This document shows, one piece after another, positions 46,260 to 55,108 of a stretch of 64,000 nt of DNA (the stretch's first letter is position 1; each line of letters opens with the position of its first letter). The stretch is from Qipengyuania soli (GTDB lineage Bacteria; Pseudomonadota; Alphaproteobacteria; Sphingomonadales; Sphingomonadaceae): NCBI RefSeq assembly GCF_015529805.1, contig NZ_CP064654.1, positions 868,001-932,000 on the forward strand, read 5' to 3'. Both the position numbers and the translations under genes were made by a program. The notes under the pieces were generated by a model. It had not been told where the DNA came from and ran no database searches. It saw only the letters and a list, made by a program, of their open reading frames with translations.

Positions 46260-47701
46260 GCGGCCTGTCCTTGCGAGTTGAGGGTTCTCAGGTTTTCCTC
46301 ATGTCCCGCTTTGTCGATCTTGTAACGCGAGACGAAAAACAGCGCACTCAGCCACAGGAAGAACATCGATGGGGCATACCACGCGCCCAACTTCCACAAG
46401 GTGTCTGGGTCGACCGAGGCCGGATCCGCCCCTTGGGGAAAGGAAATGGCTGACAGGATAAAGCCGGCGAACAGCACCCCCAGGCCCTGGGTCGTTTTTC
46501 GCGTGAAGGTCATCGCTGCGTAGTAGACACCTTCGCTCCGCCTGCCGGTTTTCACCTGGTTGGATTCAACCAGGTCGGCAATCATCGAGAAGGCGACTGC
46601 CGTAACCGCGATGATGAGTGCAAGGTCGATGACGTTGATCGACAGGACGAGGGGGAAGAGCAGCGGGTCTCCGTTCTCCGGCATCAGTCCGAGGAGCCGC
46701 AGCAGGACGGGAGCGGGCTGGATGGTGAAAGCGAGAAGGCCGAGGATGATGGTCCCCTTCTTCTTCCCGAAACGCTTGCCTATGCGCGGAGCGATCAGGA
46801 AGCCGAGCAGCGCGGAAAAGAACACCGTGCAAGTCCAGATGAAGATCTGGAATTCGCTGAAGCCCCAGAAGTAGTTGAGCAGGAGGAACGACAACGAGGC
46901 GGAAAGGCCTGTGGCTACGGCGAAGAGAACCGTGGCTGCGAACAGGGCCAGGAAGCTCCTTTCGCTCAAGGTTTCCACCATCTCGCGGAAGATCCGCCGC
47001 GCGCTGAACTTCTCTGTCGGGATTGGGGGGACATGGAGGTGGGGGATGCGGCTGTGGGTTCCCAGGGCAGACACGATGATCGCAATGAAAATCGCGATCG
47101 ATCCGATGATTCCGTACGTGACGTAGGCATCCGGGTCACGCATGCCGAGCGGGCCGGTAAGGAGGACTCCGAACATGATGATGCTCATGATGTTGCCCCC
47201 AGACCAGCCGAAGAACATTCGGTAGGACTGCAGCGTGGTCCGCTCGTCGTAATCGTGGGAGAGTTCGGGGATGAGCGCAGAACTCGGCGTCTCGTAGAAG
47301 GTGATGAAGGTCCGGATAAGGATCGAAATTCCGGTCAGGTAGAGGAACAGTCCGGTCTGCGAGAGCTCGGGCGGGTTCCACAGCATGAAATAGGTCAATG
47401 CTACCGGCAGGGCGGCTGCATACATGAACGGGTGGCGCCTGCCCCAGCGAGAGCGGAAGTGGTCGGACCAGTAGCCGACCAGCGGATCGCTCAAGGCATC
47501 GAAAACCAAGGCGATGAGGATGGCCAGACCGACGAGGCCTGGCTCGAGGCCAACGACCGTCCCGTAGAATAGCAGAAGGAAATAATCGAAGCCGTTGTTC
47601 TTGATCCCGTAGGCGGCCGATCCGAACCCGTAGGCCAGTTTGGTGCCGAGGGATGGCTTTTCCTGCGCCCCGTCCATGCGGGCGGCGGTGCTTGTGGCCA
47701 T
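46256..47701 (-). CDS. MFS transporter, GPH (sugar:cation symporter) type
   Basis: A 481-residue inner-membrane protein with 12 predicted helices. Family marks are FDALSDPLVGYWSDHFRSRWGRRHPFM (shown in part: SDPLVGYWSDHFRSRWGRR), the loop-2 signature of GPH/MFS_2 symporters, and FYETPSSALIPELSHDYDERT. The ATG at 47701 has GGGAGAGAG upstream. Substrates of this group range from disaccharides to small lipid-linked metabolites; unknown here. Coupling to the MBL hydrolase suggests import of a compound that is then hydrolysed, or the reverse. Confidence 0.9.
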   Translation of the reverse strand: MATSTAARMDGAQEKPSLGTKLAYGFGSAAYGIKNNGFDYFLLLFYGTVVGLEPGLVGLAILIALVFDALSDPLVGYWSDHFRSRWGRRHPFMYAAALPVALTYFMLWNPPELSQTGLFLYLTGISILIRTFITFYETPSSALIPELSHDYDERTTLQSYRMFFGWSGGNIMSIIMFGVLLTGPLGMRDPDAYVTYGIIGSIAIFIAIIVSALGTHSRIPHLHVPPIPTEKFSARRIFREMVETLSERSFLALFAATVLFAVATGLSASLSFLLLNYFWGFSEFQIFIWTCTVFFSALLGFLIAPRIGKRFGKKKGTIILGLLAFTIQPAPVLLRLLGLMPENGDPLLFPLVLSINVIDLALIIAVTAVAFSMIADLVESNQVKTGRRSEGVYYAAMTFTRKTTQGLGVLFAGFILSAISFPQGADPASVDPDTLWKLGAWYAPSMFFLWLSALFFVSRYKIDKAGHEENLRTLNSQGQAA

Positions 47702-47761
47702 GCGGTACTCTCTCCCTGTCTCTCCGGGAGAGAGGCTAGGGAAGCAATTTGCGATTGGCAA

Positions 47762-47977
47762 TCAGCGCCAGTGGCCGGTTTCCATCCAGATCAGGAAGCG
47801 CCTTAGAGGGAGCAGCCAGATGACCCCAAGGATAACATAGACGATCGTCTGGGCGAGCGTAGGCCAGCCGCCAATGATTTCCGGCACATAGCGGGCGACG
47901 ATCAGTCCATAGACGGCGAGCGCGGCAAGAAGGCCGAGAATGCCGACAGGAATGCGCCAGGTGGGCTCGGTTCTCAT
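47762..47977 (-). CDS. DUF2842 family membrane protein
   Basis: A 71-residue protein with two membrane helices (about residues 8-28 and 40-57). The motif RRFLIWMETGHWR at the C terminus is what I associate with DUF2842, an uncharacterised family restricted largely to alphaproteobacteria. The start ATG at 47977 overlaps the stop of the cyclo-ligase gene by 4 bases (ATGA). No function is known. Confidence 0.85.
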   Translation of the reverse strand: MRTEPTWRIPVGILGLLAALAVYGLIVARYVPEIIGGWPTLAQTIVYVILGVIWLLPLRRFLIWMETGHWR

Positions 47978-48555
47978 GCAAAGGGTCCGTAGATGCGGGT
48001 CGGGGTCACCACCGCTGCAAGCGGGTGGTCGTGCTGTTCGACGGGCAGGTTCTCGACCAGCTGGCAATCCCAGGCAAGGCCGATTGCAGTTACGCCGGGA
48101 TGATCGGCCAGCCAGCGGTCGTAATGCCCACCGCCCTGTCCGAGACGATCTCCTTCTGCGGTGAAGCCGACAAGCGGGACGAAAACGACGTCCGGTGTCA
48201 TGAGTGGGGCATCGCCGAATGGTTGGAGCAATCCATACGGCCCGTTCTCGAGGTCTTCCTCCTCGAACGGATCGGCAAAGCGGGCGAATTCCATTTCGGT
48301 CCCGCGCGACGAGAACCGCGGGAGCGCCAACTCGTGTCCGCGTTCGAAGAGGAATTTCGCATAGGACGCGGCTGGCGCTTCATGCTCGTTCGCCCGGTAA
48401 AGCCCGACGATCGCACCGAGCGGGATCAGATCGAGAAGCGGGGCTGGGGGCCTATGGAAGACAAGCCCGCGCATGCTGGCTGGCAAGGCCGCCACATGCT
48501 CGCGCCGTGCTGCGCGAAGCGCCTTGCGCAGTTCATCCTTTGCCTGTTTCGGCAA
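47974..48555 (-). CDS. 5-formyltetrahydrofolate cyclo-ligase
   Basis: A 193-residue ATP-dependent enzyme that returns 5-formyl-THF to 5,10-methenyl-THF. It starts with the basic helix KDELRKALRAARREH and carries the ATP/Mg loop GQGGGHYDRWL with the upstream FVPLVGFTAEGDRL, both family signatures. In many proteobacteria this gene (ygfA) is co-transcribed with 6S RNA; the same arrangement holds here, with the 6S RNA just upstream. The DUF2842 gene follows with a 4-base overlap. Confidence 0.96.
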   Translation of the reverse strand: MPKQAKDELRKALRAARREHVAALPASMRGLVFHRPPAPLLDLIPLGAIVGLYRANEHEAPAASYAKFLFERGHELALPRFSSRGTEMEFARFADPFEEEDLENGPYGLLQPFGDAPLMTPDVVFVPLVGFTAEGDRLGQGGGHYDRWLADHPGVTAIGLAWDCQLVENLPVEQHDHPLAAVVTPTRIYGPFA

Positions 48556-48569
48556 TGCGGTCTTCCTCG

Positions 48570-48728
48570 TTTCCCAGGTGAGAGTGGCGGAACCACCATG
48601 GGTCGTTTGCCGGCGAAATCCTCTGACGCCTCAACGTCAGGTGGGCGCCGTATATCCCAACCTCCAGGACGAACCCGCAGACCAGGATAGGGACAGCTCC
48701 CGTGGATTGCTTATAGCCTCAGGGATAT
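48570..48728 (-). ncRNA. ssrS: 6S RNA (SsrS)
   Basis: About 159 nt on the minus strand between zapA and the cyclo-ligase gene, the classical location. The 5' part (ATCCCTGAGG, then AAGCAATCCACGGGAGCTGTCCC in pieces) resembles the E. coli 6S start. The 5' TCCC and TGAG can pair with GGGA and CTCA at the 3' end to close the molecule. The apical part is a hairpin CTGACG-TTGAGG-CGTCAG (48623-48640) above a CGGCG/CGCCG stem. 6S RNA binds sigma70-RNA polymerase as an open-promoter mimic. Exact ends are estimates. Confidence 0.8.
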
Positions 48729-48766
48729 TCATGCAGCTCGTGCCGGGCAGTCCCGCCGCTGCCTAT

Positions 48767-49099
48767 CTAGGTGGTATGCGGGCCGCCCTCAAGCACCAGT
48801 GCAGCGTTTTCGAGTGCGCCTGCAATGCGTTCGAGCTGCGTCGCGATACGTTCGACGTCGAAATCGGAGCTTGGAGCCGGGGGCGGTGCAGTGTTGTTCC
48901 GCTTCGCTTCGTCAAGCTCGTCGGCCAGCAGCAGTGCCGCGAACAAGAGGTTCTTGGCTTCCTGCGACGAGAGGTTGGCGCCCATGGTCCCGAGCTTCCC
49001 GTCGATGACCGAGGCAAGGCGCTGGACGTGCTCTTCCTGCCCGTCGGCACAAGCGACGGTATATTTTCGCCCGCCGACCTCCAGCGAGACGTCGCTCAT
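48767..49099 (-). CDS. zapA: Cell division protein ZapA
   Basis: A 110-residue FtsZ-bundling protein. The N-terminal head has VSLEVGGRKYTVACADGQEEHVQRLA and VIDGKLG (in pieces), the standard ZapA pattern; a coiled-coil helix SQEAKNLLFAALLLADELDEAKR follows. It dimerises and cross-links FtsZ filaments at mid-cell. A Pro-rich linker and a second short helix end the chain. It overlaps the upstream small coiled-coil gene by 4 bases (ATGA); 6S RNA and the cyclo-ligase gene follow. Confidence 0.95.
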   Translation of the reverse strand: MSDVSLEVGGRKYTVACADGQEEHVQRLASVIDGKLGTMGANLSSQEAKNLLFAALLLADELDEAKRNNTAPPPAPSSDFDVERIATQLERIAGALENAALVLEGGPHTT

Positions 49100-49290
49100 T
49101 TCTCCAGCCTTTCGATGAGCGTGTCGAGTTCGCCCAAGCTGGTTCGTACGCTCGCCTTGAGCGCTTCGTGACGTATTGCGAGGTCATCTTCCCCGGTTCC
49201 TTCACGACGCCCGAGCGCGGCCTGCGTTTCGATCCGGGCAAGAGCCCTGTCGATACGGTCGATAGCCTGCGAGATGCGTGCGGAACTCAT
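49096..49290 (-). CDS. Small coiled-coil protein encoded upstream of zapA (ZauP-like position)
   Basis: A 64-residue, fully helical, charged protein (SSARISQAIDRIDRALARIE, then KASVRTSLGELDTLIERLEK) with heptad-like spacing, likely a coiled coil. It lies directly upstream of zapA with an ATGA overlap, the place occupied in Caulobacter by zauP, whose product binds ZapA. Sequence similarity to ZauP cannot be judged here. The ATG at 49290 is preferred: the ATG at 49299 lies inside a good -10 element (TATTTA), so transcription would start almost at 49290, giving a leaderless mRNA. Confidence 0.75.
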   Translation of the reverse strand: MSSARISQAIDRIDRALARIETQAALGRREGTGEDDLAIRHEALKASVRTSLGELDTLIERLEK

Positions 49291-49298
49291 CGCGCGCA

Positions 49299-49327
49299 TA
49301 AATACCAAGATTGGTGCGTGCAGGCAA
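49299..49327 (-). promoter_or_regulatory. Promoter of the zapA operon
   Basis: On the minus strand TTGCCT, 17 bases, TATTTA. The predicted transcription start (about 49292) is 0-3 bases before the ATG at 49290, which has no ribosome-binding site. The plus-strand stretch from here to tkt (49328-49465) shows nothing else I can name. Confidence 0.5.
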
Positions 49328-49465
49328 AGGGTTGGCCCGGCCTGTTGATAACTGGGGTGAGGGTCGTTGCGGGTGTGCACTTGCGAGGGGGCGGGTTGAC
49401 CTAGTGCGTCCCCTCCGCGATGGCGTGCGCGCGTCGAATCGGCCCCTTTTCCGGAGAGCAACAGA

Positions 49466-51466
49466 ATGAGCCTTCCCACCGCACGCATGACCCAGATGGC
49501 CAACGCCATCAGGGCGCTTTCGATGGATGCGGTGCAGGCGGCGAATTCGGGGCACCCCGGCATGCCGATGGGCATGGCCGATGTCGCCACCGTGCTCTGG
49601 AGCGAATACCTCCGCCACGATCCCAGGGCACCGGACTGGGCCGACCGCGACCGCTTCGTGCTGTCCGCCGGTCACGGCTCGATGCTGATCTACAGCCTCC
49701 TCCACCTGTCCGGCTACGCCCGCCCGACGATGGATGACATCCGCAATTTCCGCCAGCTCGGCAGCCCTTGCGCCGGCCACCCCGAAAACTTTCTTCTTGA
49801 TGGCGTGGAATGCACCACCGGCCCTCTCGGCCAGGGCCTTGCCATGGCGGTCGGCATGGCCATGGCGGAACGGCATCTGAACGCCGTCTTCGGAAGCGAC
49901 CTTGTCAATCACCGTACTTGGGTCGTGGCCGGTGATGGCTGCCTGATGGAAGGCATCAACCACGAAGCCATCGGTCTCGCCGGACATCTCAACCTCGGCC
50001 AGATGAACGTGCTGTGGGACGACAACCGCATCACCATCGACGGCGACACCGATCTTTCGACTAGCGAGAATATCAAGGCCCGCTACGAGGCGACCGGATG
50101 GCATGTCACCGAGTGTGACGGGCATGATTTTGCCGACATCCGCCGTGCGATCGACGAAGCGATTGCGGATGAACGCCCCTCGCTGATCGCCTGTCGCACG
50201 GTCATCGGCAAGGGCGCACCCAACAAGCAAGGCGGCCACAACGTCCACGGCGCTCCGCTCGGAGCCGATGAAGTTTCCGCTGCCCGCGAATATCTGGGCT
50301 GGACCGCCGAACCTTTCGTAGTGCCGGACGACATCCTCACCGACTGGCGCTCGACCGCCGATCGCGGTGCGCAGGCCCACGGCGAATGGCGCGCTCGTCT
50401 CGACAAGGACAGCGATCTGCGTACGCGCTTCGAAGAGCACATGGCGGGTATCGGCAATCGGGCGAGCCCGGCGCTCGAAGACTATATTCGCGATCTTGCC
50501 GCGAATCCCAAGACCGTCGCCACGCGCAAGGCGTCGGAAATGGCGCTCGGTCCGCTGACAGAGAAGCTTCCTCAGCTGATCGGCGGTTCGGCGGACCTTA
50601 CCGGTTCGAACAACACCAAGACCGCCTCGACCACGCCATTCAGCGCCGACGACTACAGCGGGCGCTATGTCTACTACGGCATTCGCGAATTTGGCATGGC
50701 CGCCGCGATGAATGGGATGGCGCTGCACGGCGGCGTCGCACCCTATGGCGGCACATTCCTGATCTTCAGCGACTATTGCCGCAATGCGATCCGCCTCTCG
50801 GCGCTGCAGCAGATCAACGCCACTTATGTCCTGACGCATGACAGCATCGGGCTGGGCGAAGACGGCCCGACGCACCAGCCGATCGAACAGATCATGAGCA
50901 TGCGCCTCATCCCCAATCTCAACGTTTATCGCCCGTGCGACACGATCGAGACGGCGGAATGCTGGGCGCTTGCACTCGAAGCGCCGAAGTCCCCTGCCGT
51001 CCTTGCGCTGAGCCGCCAGAACCTGCCGCAGCTGCGGGGCGAGGGCGATGCCGATTGGACCGCCGCGACAAACCGCTCCGCCAAGGGCGCCTATCGGCTC
51101 AAAGCTGCCGAAGCGGCGCGCAAGGTAGTGCTGGTTGCCACGGGTTCCGAAGTGGCCGTAGCAATGGACTGCGCTGTGCAGCTCGAGGCACAGGGCATCG
51201 GCGCCGACGTCGTGTCCATGCCCTGCATGGAATTGTTCGCGGCACAGGACGCGGCTTATCGTGCAGACGTATTGCCTGCCGATGTGCTCAAGGTTTCGAT
51301 AGAAGCAGGCGTAACCCAGGGCTGGGAGCGTTTCGTGGGCAGTGACGGCATTACCATCGGCATCGACCGCTTCGGCGCCTCGGCCCCGGCGGAACAGCTC
51401 TTCGAGAAATTCGGTCTCGTTGCGGACGCCATCGTTCCGCAAATCACCAAGAAATTGAACGGTTAA
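49466..51466 (+). CDS. tkt: Transketolase Tkt
   Basis: A 666-residue thiamine-diphosphate enzyme moving two-carbon units between sugar phosphates. Family elements: [20 protein letters not shown], the ThDP motif beginning [16 protein letters not shown] with Mg ligands further on in [10 protein letters not shown], and the C-terminal [15 protein letters not shown] and [18 protein letters not shown] blocks. GGAGAG-type sequence precedes the ATG. It heads the tkt-gap-pgk cluster; gap starts 16 bases later. Confidence 0.98.
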   Translation: MSLPTARMTQMANAIRALSMDAVQAANSGHPGMPMGMADVATVLWSEYLRHDPRAPDWADRDRFVLSAGHGSMLIYSLLHLSGYARPTMDDIRNFRQLGSPCAGHPENFLLDGVECTTGPLGQGLAMAVGMAMAERHLNAVFGSDLVNHRTWVVAGDGCLMEGINHEAIGLAGHLNLGQMNVLWDDNRITIDGDTDLSTSENIKARYEATGWHVTECDGHDFADIRRAIDEAIADERPSLIACRTVIGKGAPNKQGGHNVHGAPLGADEVSAAREYLGWTAEPFVVPDDILTDWRSTADRGAQAHGEWRARLDKDSDLRTRFEEHMAGIGNRASPALEDYIRDLAANPKTVATRKASEMALGPLTEKLPQLIGGSADLTGSNNTKTASTTPFSADDYSGRYVYYGIREFGMAAAMNGMALHGGVAPYGGTFLIFSDYCRNAIRLSALQQINATYVLTHDSIGLGEDGPTHQPIEQIMSMRLIPNLNVYRPCDTIETAECWALALEAPKSPAVLALSRQNLPQLRGEGDADWTAATNRSAKGAYRLKAAEAARKVVLVATGSEVAVAMDCAVQLEAQGIGADVVSMPCMELFAAQDAAYRADVLPADVLKVSIEAGVTQGWERFVGSDGITIGIDRFGASAPAEQLFEKFGLVADAIVPQITKKLNG

Positions 51467-51482
51467 GCAGGAGTTCCTTGCA

Positions 51483-52490
51483 ATGACGACGAAGGTTGCA
51501 ATCAACGGTTTCGGACGTATCGGCCGCCTCGTGGCGCGGGCGATTCTCGAGCGCACCGACCACGACCTCGAGCTGGTCAGCATCAACGACCTGGCCGATA
51601 CCAAGTCGAACGCCTTGCTGTTCCAGTACGATTCCACCCATGGCCGTTTCCCCGGCACGGTCGAGGTCGGCGACGGCTTCATTGCGGTGAACGGCAAGAA
51701 GATTGTCGTCACCAGCGAACGTGATCCGGGCAACTTGCCGCACGCCGCGCAGGGCATCGACATCGCGCTCGAATGCACCGGCTTCTTTCAAAGCCACGAA
51801 GCTTCAGAACCGCACCTCAAGGCGGGTGCCAAGCGCGTGCTGATCTCGGCCCCGGCCAACAATGTCTCGGCCACCATTGTCTATGGCGTGAACCACAAGA
51901 CGCTGACCGCCGACGATGTGATCGTGTCGAACGCCAGCTGCACCACCAACTGTCTCGCGCCGATGGCCAAGGTGCTGCACGAGACCGTTGGCATCGAGCG
52001 CGGCTTCATGACCACGATCCACAGCTACACCAACGACCAGCGCATGCTCGACCAGATGCACAGCGACATGCGTCGTGCCCGTGGCGGTGCCCAAAACATG
52101 ATCCCGACCACCACCGGCGCAGCCCGCGCGGTCGGCCTCGTCCTGCCAGAATTGAAGGGCAAGCTCGACGGTTCGTCGGTCCGAGTGCCAACGCCCAACG
52201 TCAGCCTGGTCGACCTGGTGTTCACCCCGGGCCGCGCTACCAGCAAGGACGAGCTCAACGCGGCGCTTAAGGCCGCTGCCGAAGGCCCGCTCAAGGGCGT
52301 GCTCGACTACACCGACCAGCCGCTGGTCAGCAGCGACTTCAACCACCAGCCCGCCAGCTCGACCATCGACAGCCTCGAAACGGCGGTAATGGAAGGCAAG
52401 CTGTGCCGCGTGGTTAGCTGGTACGACAACGAATGGGGCTTCTCGAACCGCTTGATCGACACTGCGGGCGTGATGGCGAGCTTCCTCTAA
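51483..52490 (+). CDS. gap: Glyceraldehyde-3-phosphate dehydrogenase (type I)
   Basis: A 335-residue NAD-dependent enzyme converting GAP to 1,3-bisphosphoglycerate. N-terminal KVAINGFGRIGRLVAR for NAD binding, catalytic Cys in SNASCTTNCLAP, the partner His in TTIHSYTNDQ, and the C-terminal SWYDNEWGFSNR. GCAGGAG lies before the ATG. It follows tkt by 16 bases and precedes pgk by 10 bases, so all three are one transcription unit. Confidence 0.98.
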   Translation: MTTKVAINGFGRIGRLVARAILERTDHDLELVSINDLADTKSNALLFQYDSTHGRFPGTVEVGDGFIAVNGKKIVVTSERDPGNLPHAAQGIDIALECTGFFQSHEASEPHLKAGAKRVLISAPANNVSATIVYGVNHKTLTADDVIVSNASCTTNCLAPMAKVLHETVGIERGFMTTIHSYTNDQRMLDQMHSDMRRARGGAQNMIPTTTGAARAVGLVLPELKGKLDGSSVRVPTPNVSLVDLVFTPGRATSKDELNAALKAAAEGPLKGVLDYTDQPLVSSDFNHQPASSTIDSLETAVMEGKLCRVVSWYDNEWGFSNRLIDTAGVMASFL

Positions 52491-52500
52491 GGACTGACAC

Positions 52501-53700
52501 ATGAGCAACTTCAGGACCCTGGACGACCTTGGCGACATCACCGGCAAGGTCGCGCTGGTGCGCGTCGATCTCAACCTGCCGATGCAGGAAGGCCGCGCCA
52601 GCGACGTCACCCGGGTCGAGGCGGTCAAGCCGACCATTCTCGAACTGGCGGACAAGGGCGCCAAGGTCCTGCTCCTCGCCCATTTCGGCCGACCCAAGGG
52701 GGCGCGCCATTCGACCATGAGCACCAGCATGGTGCAGGGCGATGTCGAGCGTGTGCTCGATCGCGAGATCATGTTCATCCCCGAAGTCATGGGCCCGGTG
52801 GTCGAACAGGCGGTCGGCATCCTGCGCAATGGCGACATCGGCCTGCTCGACAACGTCCGCTTCTGGCCGGGCGAGGAAGCCAACGATCCCGAATTTGCCA
52901 AGGGCATCGCGGCGATCGGCGATTTCTATGTCAATGATGCCTTCTCCGCCTCGCACCGCGCACATGCGACAACCGAGGGCATCGCGCACTTACTGCCTGC
53001 CTATGCCGGAAGGGCGATGGAAGCCGAACTGCGGGCGCTCAACGCCGCTCTCGGCGATCCTGAAACCCCGGTTGCGGCGGTGGTCGGTGGAGCCAAGGTT
53101 TCGACCAAGCTAGACGTGCTCCACAACCTCGTCGGGAAGGTCCAGCACCTGATCATCGGCGGGGGCATGGCCAACACCTTCCTCGCCGCAAAGGGCGTCA
53201 ATGTCGGGAAATCGCTGTGCGAGCATGACCTGACCGACACTGCGAACCGCATCATGGACGAAGCCGGGCATGCCGGATGCACGGTGCACCTGCCCTATGA
53301 CGTCGTGGTCGCGAAGGAATTTGCCGCCAACCCGCCGAGCATGCGCACCTGCAACGTGCACGAGGTCGCAGCGGACGAGATGATCCTCGACGTCGGCCCG
53401 CTTGCGGTCGAGGCGCTGGGCGATGTCCTCAAGACCTGTCGCACGCTGGTCTGGAACGGCCCGATGGGCGCGTTCGAGACGGCGCCGTTCGATGCGGCAA
53501 CTGTGGCTTTGGCGCGCACGGCCGCGGCACTGACGCAGGACGGTTCGCTCACGTCGGTTGCAGGCGGGGGCGATACCGTTGCGGCGCTTGCCCACGCGGG
53601 CGTGAAAGACGATTTCACCTTCGTCTCGACCGCAGGCGGGGCCTTCCTCGAGTGGATGGAAGGTAAGGACCTGCCCGGCGTGGCAGCGCTGTCCGAATGA
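52501..53700 (+). CDS. pgk: Phosphoglycerate kinase
   Basis: A 399-residue kinase interconverting 1,3-bisphosphoglycerate and 3-phosphoglycerate with ATP formation. N-domain: VRVDLNLPMQEGR, LLLAHFGRPKGAR, NVRFWPGEE and FYVNDAFSASHRAHATTEG; C-domain: VGGAKVSTKLDVL, LIIGGGMANTF, WNGPMGAFE and VAGGGDTVAAL. Unlike many Pgks it starts with a short FRTLDDL segment. Its stop overlaps the thioesterase ATG (ATGA). Confidence 0.98.
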   Translation: MSNFRTLDDLGDITGKVALVRVDLNLPMQEGRASDVTRVEAVKPTILELADKGAKVLLLAHFGRPKGARHSTMSTSMVQGDVERVLDREIMFIPEVMGPVVEQAVGILRNGDIGLLDNVRFWPGEEANDPEFAKGIAAIGDFYVNDAFSASHRAHATTEGIAHLLPAYAGRAMEAELRALNAALGDPETPVAAVVGGAKVSTKLDVLHNLVGKVQHLIIGGGMANTFLAAKGVNVGKSLCEHDLTDTANRIMDEAGHAGCTVHLPYDVVVAKEFAANPPSMRTCNVHEVAADEMILDVGPLAVEALGDVLKTCRTLVWNGPMGAFETAPFDAATVALARTAAALTQDGSLTSVAGGGDTVAALAHAGVKDDFTFVSTAGGAFLEWMEGKDLPGVAALSE

Positions 53701-54137
53701 GCGAGATGGAAAACCGCGGCCCGACCCTCATTACCGAGGGCGAATGGGCTGGTTGGCGCACCTGGGACCACGACGCCTTCGAAACGCGCACCGGTCCGTT
53801 CTACATGCGCGAGGAAGGCGATAGCTGGGTCTCCGCCTTTCGCGCCGGGCCGCAGCACATGAACGGCGGCGGGTCGATGCACGGCGGCTGTATGCTGACC
53901 TTTGCCGACTTCGCGCTCTTCTCCATCGCCTATCCCGAACTGGGCAACAGTTTCGGTGTCACGATCAACCTTTCGGGCGATTTCCTCGGCCCGATCGCGG
54001 TCGGGGAACTGGTCGAAGCACGAGGCGAGATTACCCGTGGCGGGGGCAAGACGATCTTCGTGCGCGGCATGATCACGGGCGACGGCAAGCCTGCGCTGAG
54101 CTTCACCGGCATCATCCGGAAGATAAACCGGACCTAG
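53697..54137 (+). CDS. PaaI-type hotdog thioesterase
   Basis: A 146-residue hotdog-fold protein. The family motif is GGGSMHGGCMLTFADFALF, followed by VTINLSGDFLGPIAVGELVEARGEI and the strand GKTIFVRGMI. These enzymes hydrolyse small acyl-CoA or aryl-CoA esters; the substrate here is unknown. Its ATG overlaps the pgk stop, so it is translationally coupled to a glycolytic gene. The stop is followed by the putative fba promoter. Confidence 0.9.
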   Translation: MSEMENRGPTLITEGEWAGWRTWDHDAFETRTGPFYMREEGDSWVSAFRAGPQHMNGGGSMHGGCMLTFADFALFSIAYPELGNSFGVTINLSGDFLGPIAVGELVEARGEITRGGGKTIFVRGMITGDGKPALSFTGIIRKINRT

Positions 54138-54151
54138 GCGACGCGCTGCTG

Positions 54152-54180
54152 TTGCAGGTGCGAAGAGGCTTGGCTATTGG
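54152..54180 (+). promoter_or_regulatory. Putative promoter of fba
   Basis: TTGCAG, 17 bases, TATTGG, beginning 15 bases after the thioesterase stop. The predicted start is about 30 bases before the aldolase ATG. It suggests that fba can be transcribed apart from tkt-gap-pgk. Confidence 0.45.
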
Positions 54181-54217
54181 GCCGCGCATACGAATGCACG
54201 GACACGGGGATTCTCGG

Positions 54218-55105
54218 ATGACTTTCGACGAAATGCGCGCGCGGGTCGCGACCGGACAGGGTTTTATCGCGGCGCTCGACCAGTCGGGCGGCTCCACGCC
54301 CAAGGCGCTTAAGGGCTATGGCATCGAGGAAGGTGCCTGGACCACCGAGGACGAGATGTTCGGCCTCATCCACGCGATGCGCCAGCGGATCATCGAAAGC
54401 CCCTGCTTCGGCAATGGCAAGGTCATCGGCGCCATCCTGTTCGAAAAGACGATGGACGGATCGAGCGGCGGCAAGCCGGTCCCGCATCGCCTGGCCGAGC
54501 GTGGCATCGTCCCCTTCCTCAAGGTCGACAAGGGCCTCGAGGACGAGCGTGACGGTGCGCAGCTGATGAAGCCCAACCCGGGTCTGGAGGACATGTGCAA
54601 CCGCGCCCGGGAGCTCGGTGTCTTCGGCACCAAGATGCGCTCGGTCATCAAGTCGGCCAATCCGGCAGGCATCAAGGAAGCAGTCGCACAGCAGTTCGCC
54701 GAAGGTTCGCGAATCCTGTCCTGCGGCCTCGTCCCGATCCTCGAGCCCGAATACGACATCACTGCGGCCGATCGTGCCGAGGGCGAGAAGATCATGCTCG
54801 CGGCCATCGAGGAAGGTCTTGATGCGCTTCCCGATGGCCAGCAGGTCATGCTCAAGCTGTCGATCCCCAAGGAAGCAGGGCTCTACACCGGCCTGACCAG
54901 CCATCCCAAGGTGCTGCGCGTAGTCGCGCTCTCGGGTGGCTATTCGACTGACGAAGCCTGCGAACACCTGGCAAAGAACCCGGGCATGATCGCCAGTTTC
55001 AGCCGCGGCCTGCTGCAGGACCTGCGCCACCAGCAGAGCGACGAGGAATTCGACGGGACGCTGTCGAGCGCGATCGACCAGATCCACGCCGCCAGCGTCG
55101 CCTGA
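54218..55105 (+). CDS. Fructose-bisphosphate aldolase, class I
   Basis: A 295-residue Schiff-base aldolase of the short bacterial class I type. It begins GQGFIAALDQSGGSTPKAL, has FLKVDKGLEDE and the likely Schiff-base lysine in QVMLKLSIPK, and ends with FSRGLLQDLRHQQSDEEFD, where FSR.L..(D/G)L is typical. No metal-binding His cluster of class II enzymes is seen. The ATG at 54218 has CGGGGA about 12 bases upstream. It completes the lower glycolysis/gluconeogenesis cluster; RuBisCO and phosphoribulokinase are absent, so this is not a Calvin cycle operon. Confidence 0.94.
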   Translation: MTFDEMRARVATGQGFIAALDQSGGSTPKALKGYGIEEGAWTTEDEMFGLIHAMRQRIIESPCFGNGKVIGAILFEKTMDGSSGGKPVPHRLAERGIVPFLKVDKGLEDERDGAQLMKPNPGLEDMCNRARELGVFGTKMRSVIKSANPAGIKEAVAQQFAEGSRILSCGLVPILEPEYDITAADRAEGEKIMLAAIEEGLDALPDGQQVMLKLSIPKEAGLYTGLTSHPKVLRVVALSGGYSTDEACEHLAKNPGMIASFSRGLLQDLRHQQSDEEFDGTLSSAIDQIHAASVA

Positions 55106-55108
55106 CGC

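Noticed and set aside
49202-51778. 858-codon minus-strand frame opposite tkt
   Set aside because: No recognisable motif; tkt is unmistakable on the plus strand.
51483-55105. Calvin-cycle (cbb) operon
   Set aside because: tkt, gap, pgk and fba are present, but RuBisCO, phosphoribulokinase and cbbR are not; the enzymes also serve glycolysis and the pentose phosphate pathway.
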